NCBI GenBank assembly: GCA_013415575.1
Contig: JAAEES010000084.1
Coordinates: 1-5,490 of the forward strand
Source: Methanomicrobiales archaeon
Lineage (GTDB): Archaea > Halobacteriota > Methanomicrobia > Methanomicrobiales > Methanospirillaceae
Reading direction: 5' to 3'
DNA: 5,490 nucleotides
Shown: positions 5,431-5,490 of the stretch, piece by piece
Layout: the number at the start of each line of letters is the position of its first letter
How positions within the stretch are numbered: position 1 is the stretch's first letter
Position numbers and translations under genes: made by a program
Notes under the pieces: model-generated
What the model was told of the DNA's origin: nothing
The model's database searches: none
What the model saw: only the letters and a program-made list of their open reading frames with translations

Positions 5431-5490
5431 TCATTGCGCATGGAGAAAGTCGATAACCGAGGGCTTGAGGGTCTGGAGATCGAGAACCAC
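5431..5490 (-). CDS. Possible C-terminal end of an unidentified gene upstream of hppA
   Basis: Read on the minus strand, the window edge opens into 19 codons ending in TGA at 5433-5431. The translation VVLDLQTLKPSVIDFLHAQ resembles a beta-strand followed by an amphipathic helix, and 13 of 19 third positions are G or C, like the neighbouring genes. If real, the gene ends 86 bases before hppA on the same strand. I do not recognise the family from so short a piece. It is mutually exclusive with the + strand reading starting at 5440. Confidence 0.4.
   Translation of the reverse strand: MVLDLQTLKPSVIDFLHAQ
5440..5490 (+). CDS. Alternative: possible N-terminal start of a divergent unidentified gene
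   Basis: ATG at 5440 opens a frame of 17 codons to the window edge (MEKVDNRGLEGLEIENH). Purine-first codons dominate (12 of the 16 after ATG), which is coding-like. There is no Shine-Dalgarno sequence. The CTTAAAAAG block lies about 23 bases upstream, so the transcript would have to be leaderless or nearly so. This competes with the minus-strand reading of the same bases, and only one is likely to be real. No family is recognised. Confidence 0.3.
   Translation, partial: MEKVDNRGLEGLEIENH

Overview
The window looks like chromosome of a methanogenic archaeon, most likely Methanomicrobiales. This is inferred from archaeal-type PurA, PdxS, PdxT and CbiB proteins, a K+-dependent membrane pyrophosphatase resembling that of Methanosarcina, GGAGG/GTGATC ribosome-binding sites, archaeal TATA-like elements and GC-rich third codon positions. 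It reads as core metabolism. I see no mobile element, CRISPR array, tRNA, rRNA or defence locus.

Layout. Bases 1-192 (+) hold the 3' end of purA (adenylosuccinate synthetase), overlapped by four bases with a 60-residue Trm112-like zinc protein (189-371). After a 121-bp gap carrying a possible TATA box comes a tight three-gene unit on the + strand: cbiB (493-1422, cobamide side-chain attachment), pdxS (1419-2315) and pdxT (2305-2895). The last two encode the two subunits of pyridoxal 5'-phosphate synthase. cbiB/pdxS share ATGA and pdxS/pdxT overlap by 11 nt, so co-transcription and translational coupling are likely. PLP and cobamide synthesis may be linked because the aminopropanol-phosphate that CbiB attaches is made by a PLP-dependent decarboxylase.

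Bases 2896-3292 are a 397-bp gap between convergent genes, which is long for such a position. It contains a good BRE/TATA-like element on the + strand. A perfect 8-bp hairpin lies where transcription from it should start, followed by further potential stems, so a small RNA gene is possible. Bases 3293-5344 (-) encode HppA, a membrane-bound ion-pumping pyrophosphatase whose residues point to the K+-dependent, probably Na+-pumping class. It has a U-tract terminator just after its stop. Its upstream region has a TATA box, GTAC repeats and a perfect inverted repeat. The last 60 bases probably hold a partial gene, but its strand cannot be settled from so little sequence.

The clearest points for follow-up are the possible RNA in the convergent gap, the hppA promoter architecture and the cbiB-pdxST linkage. 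I found no convincing wholly new multi-gene system.
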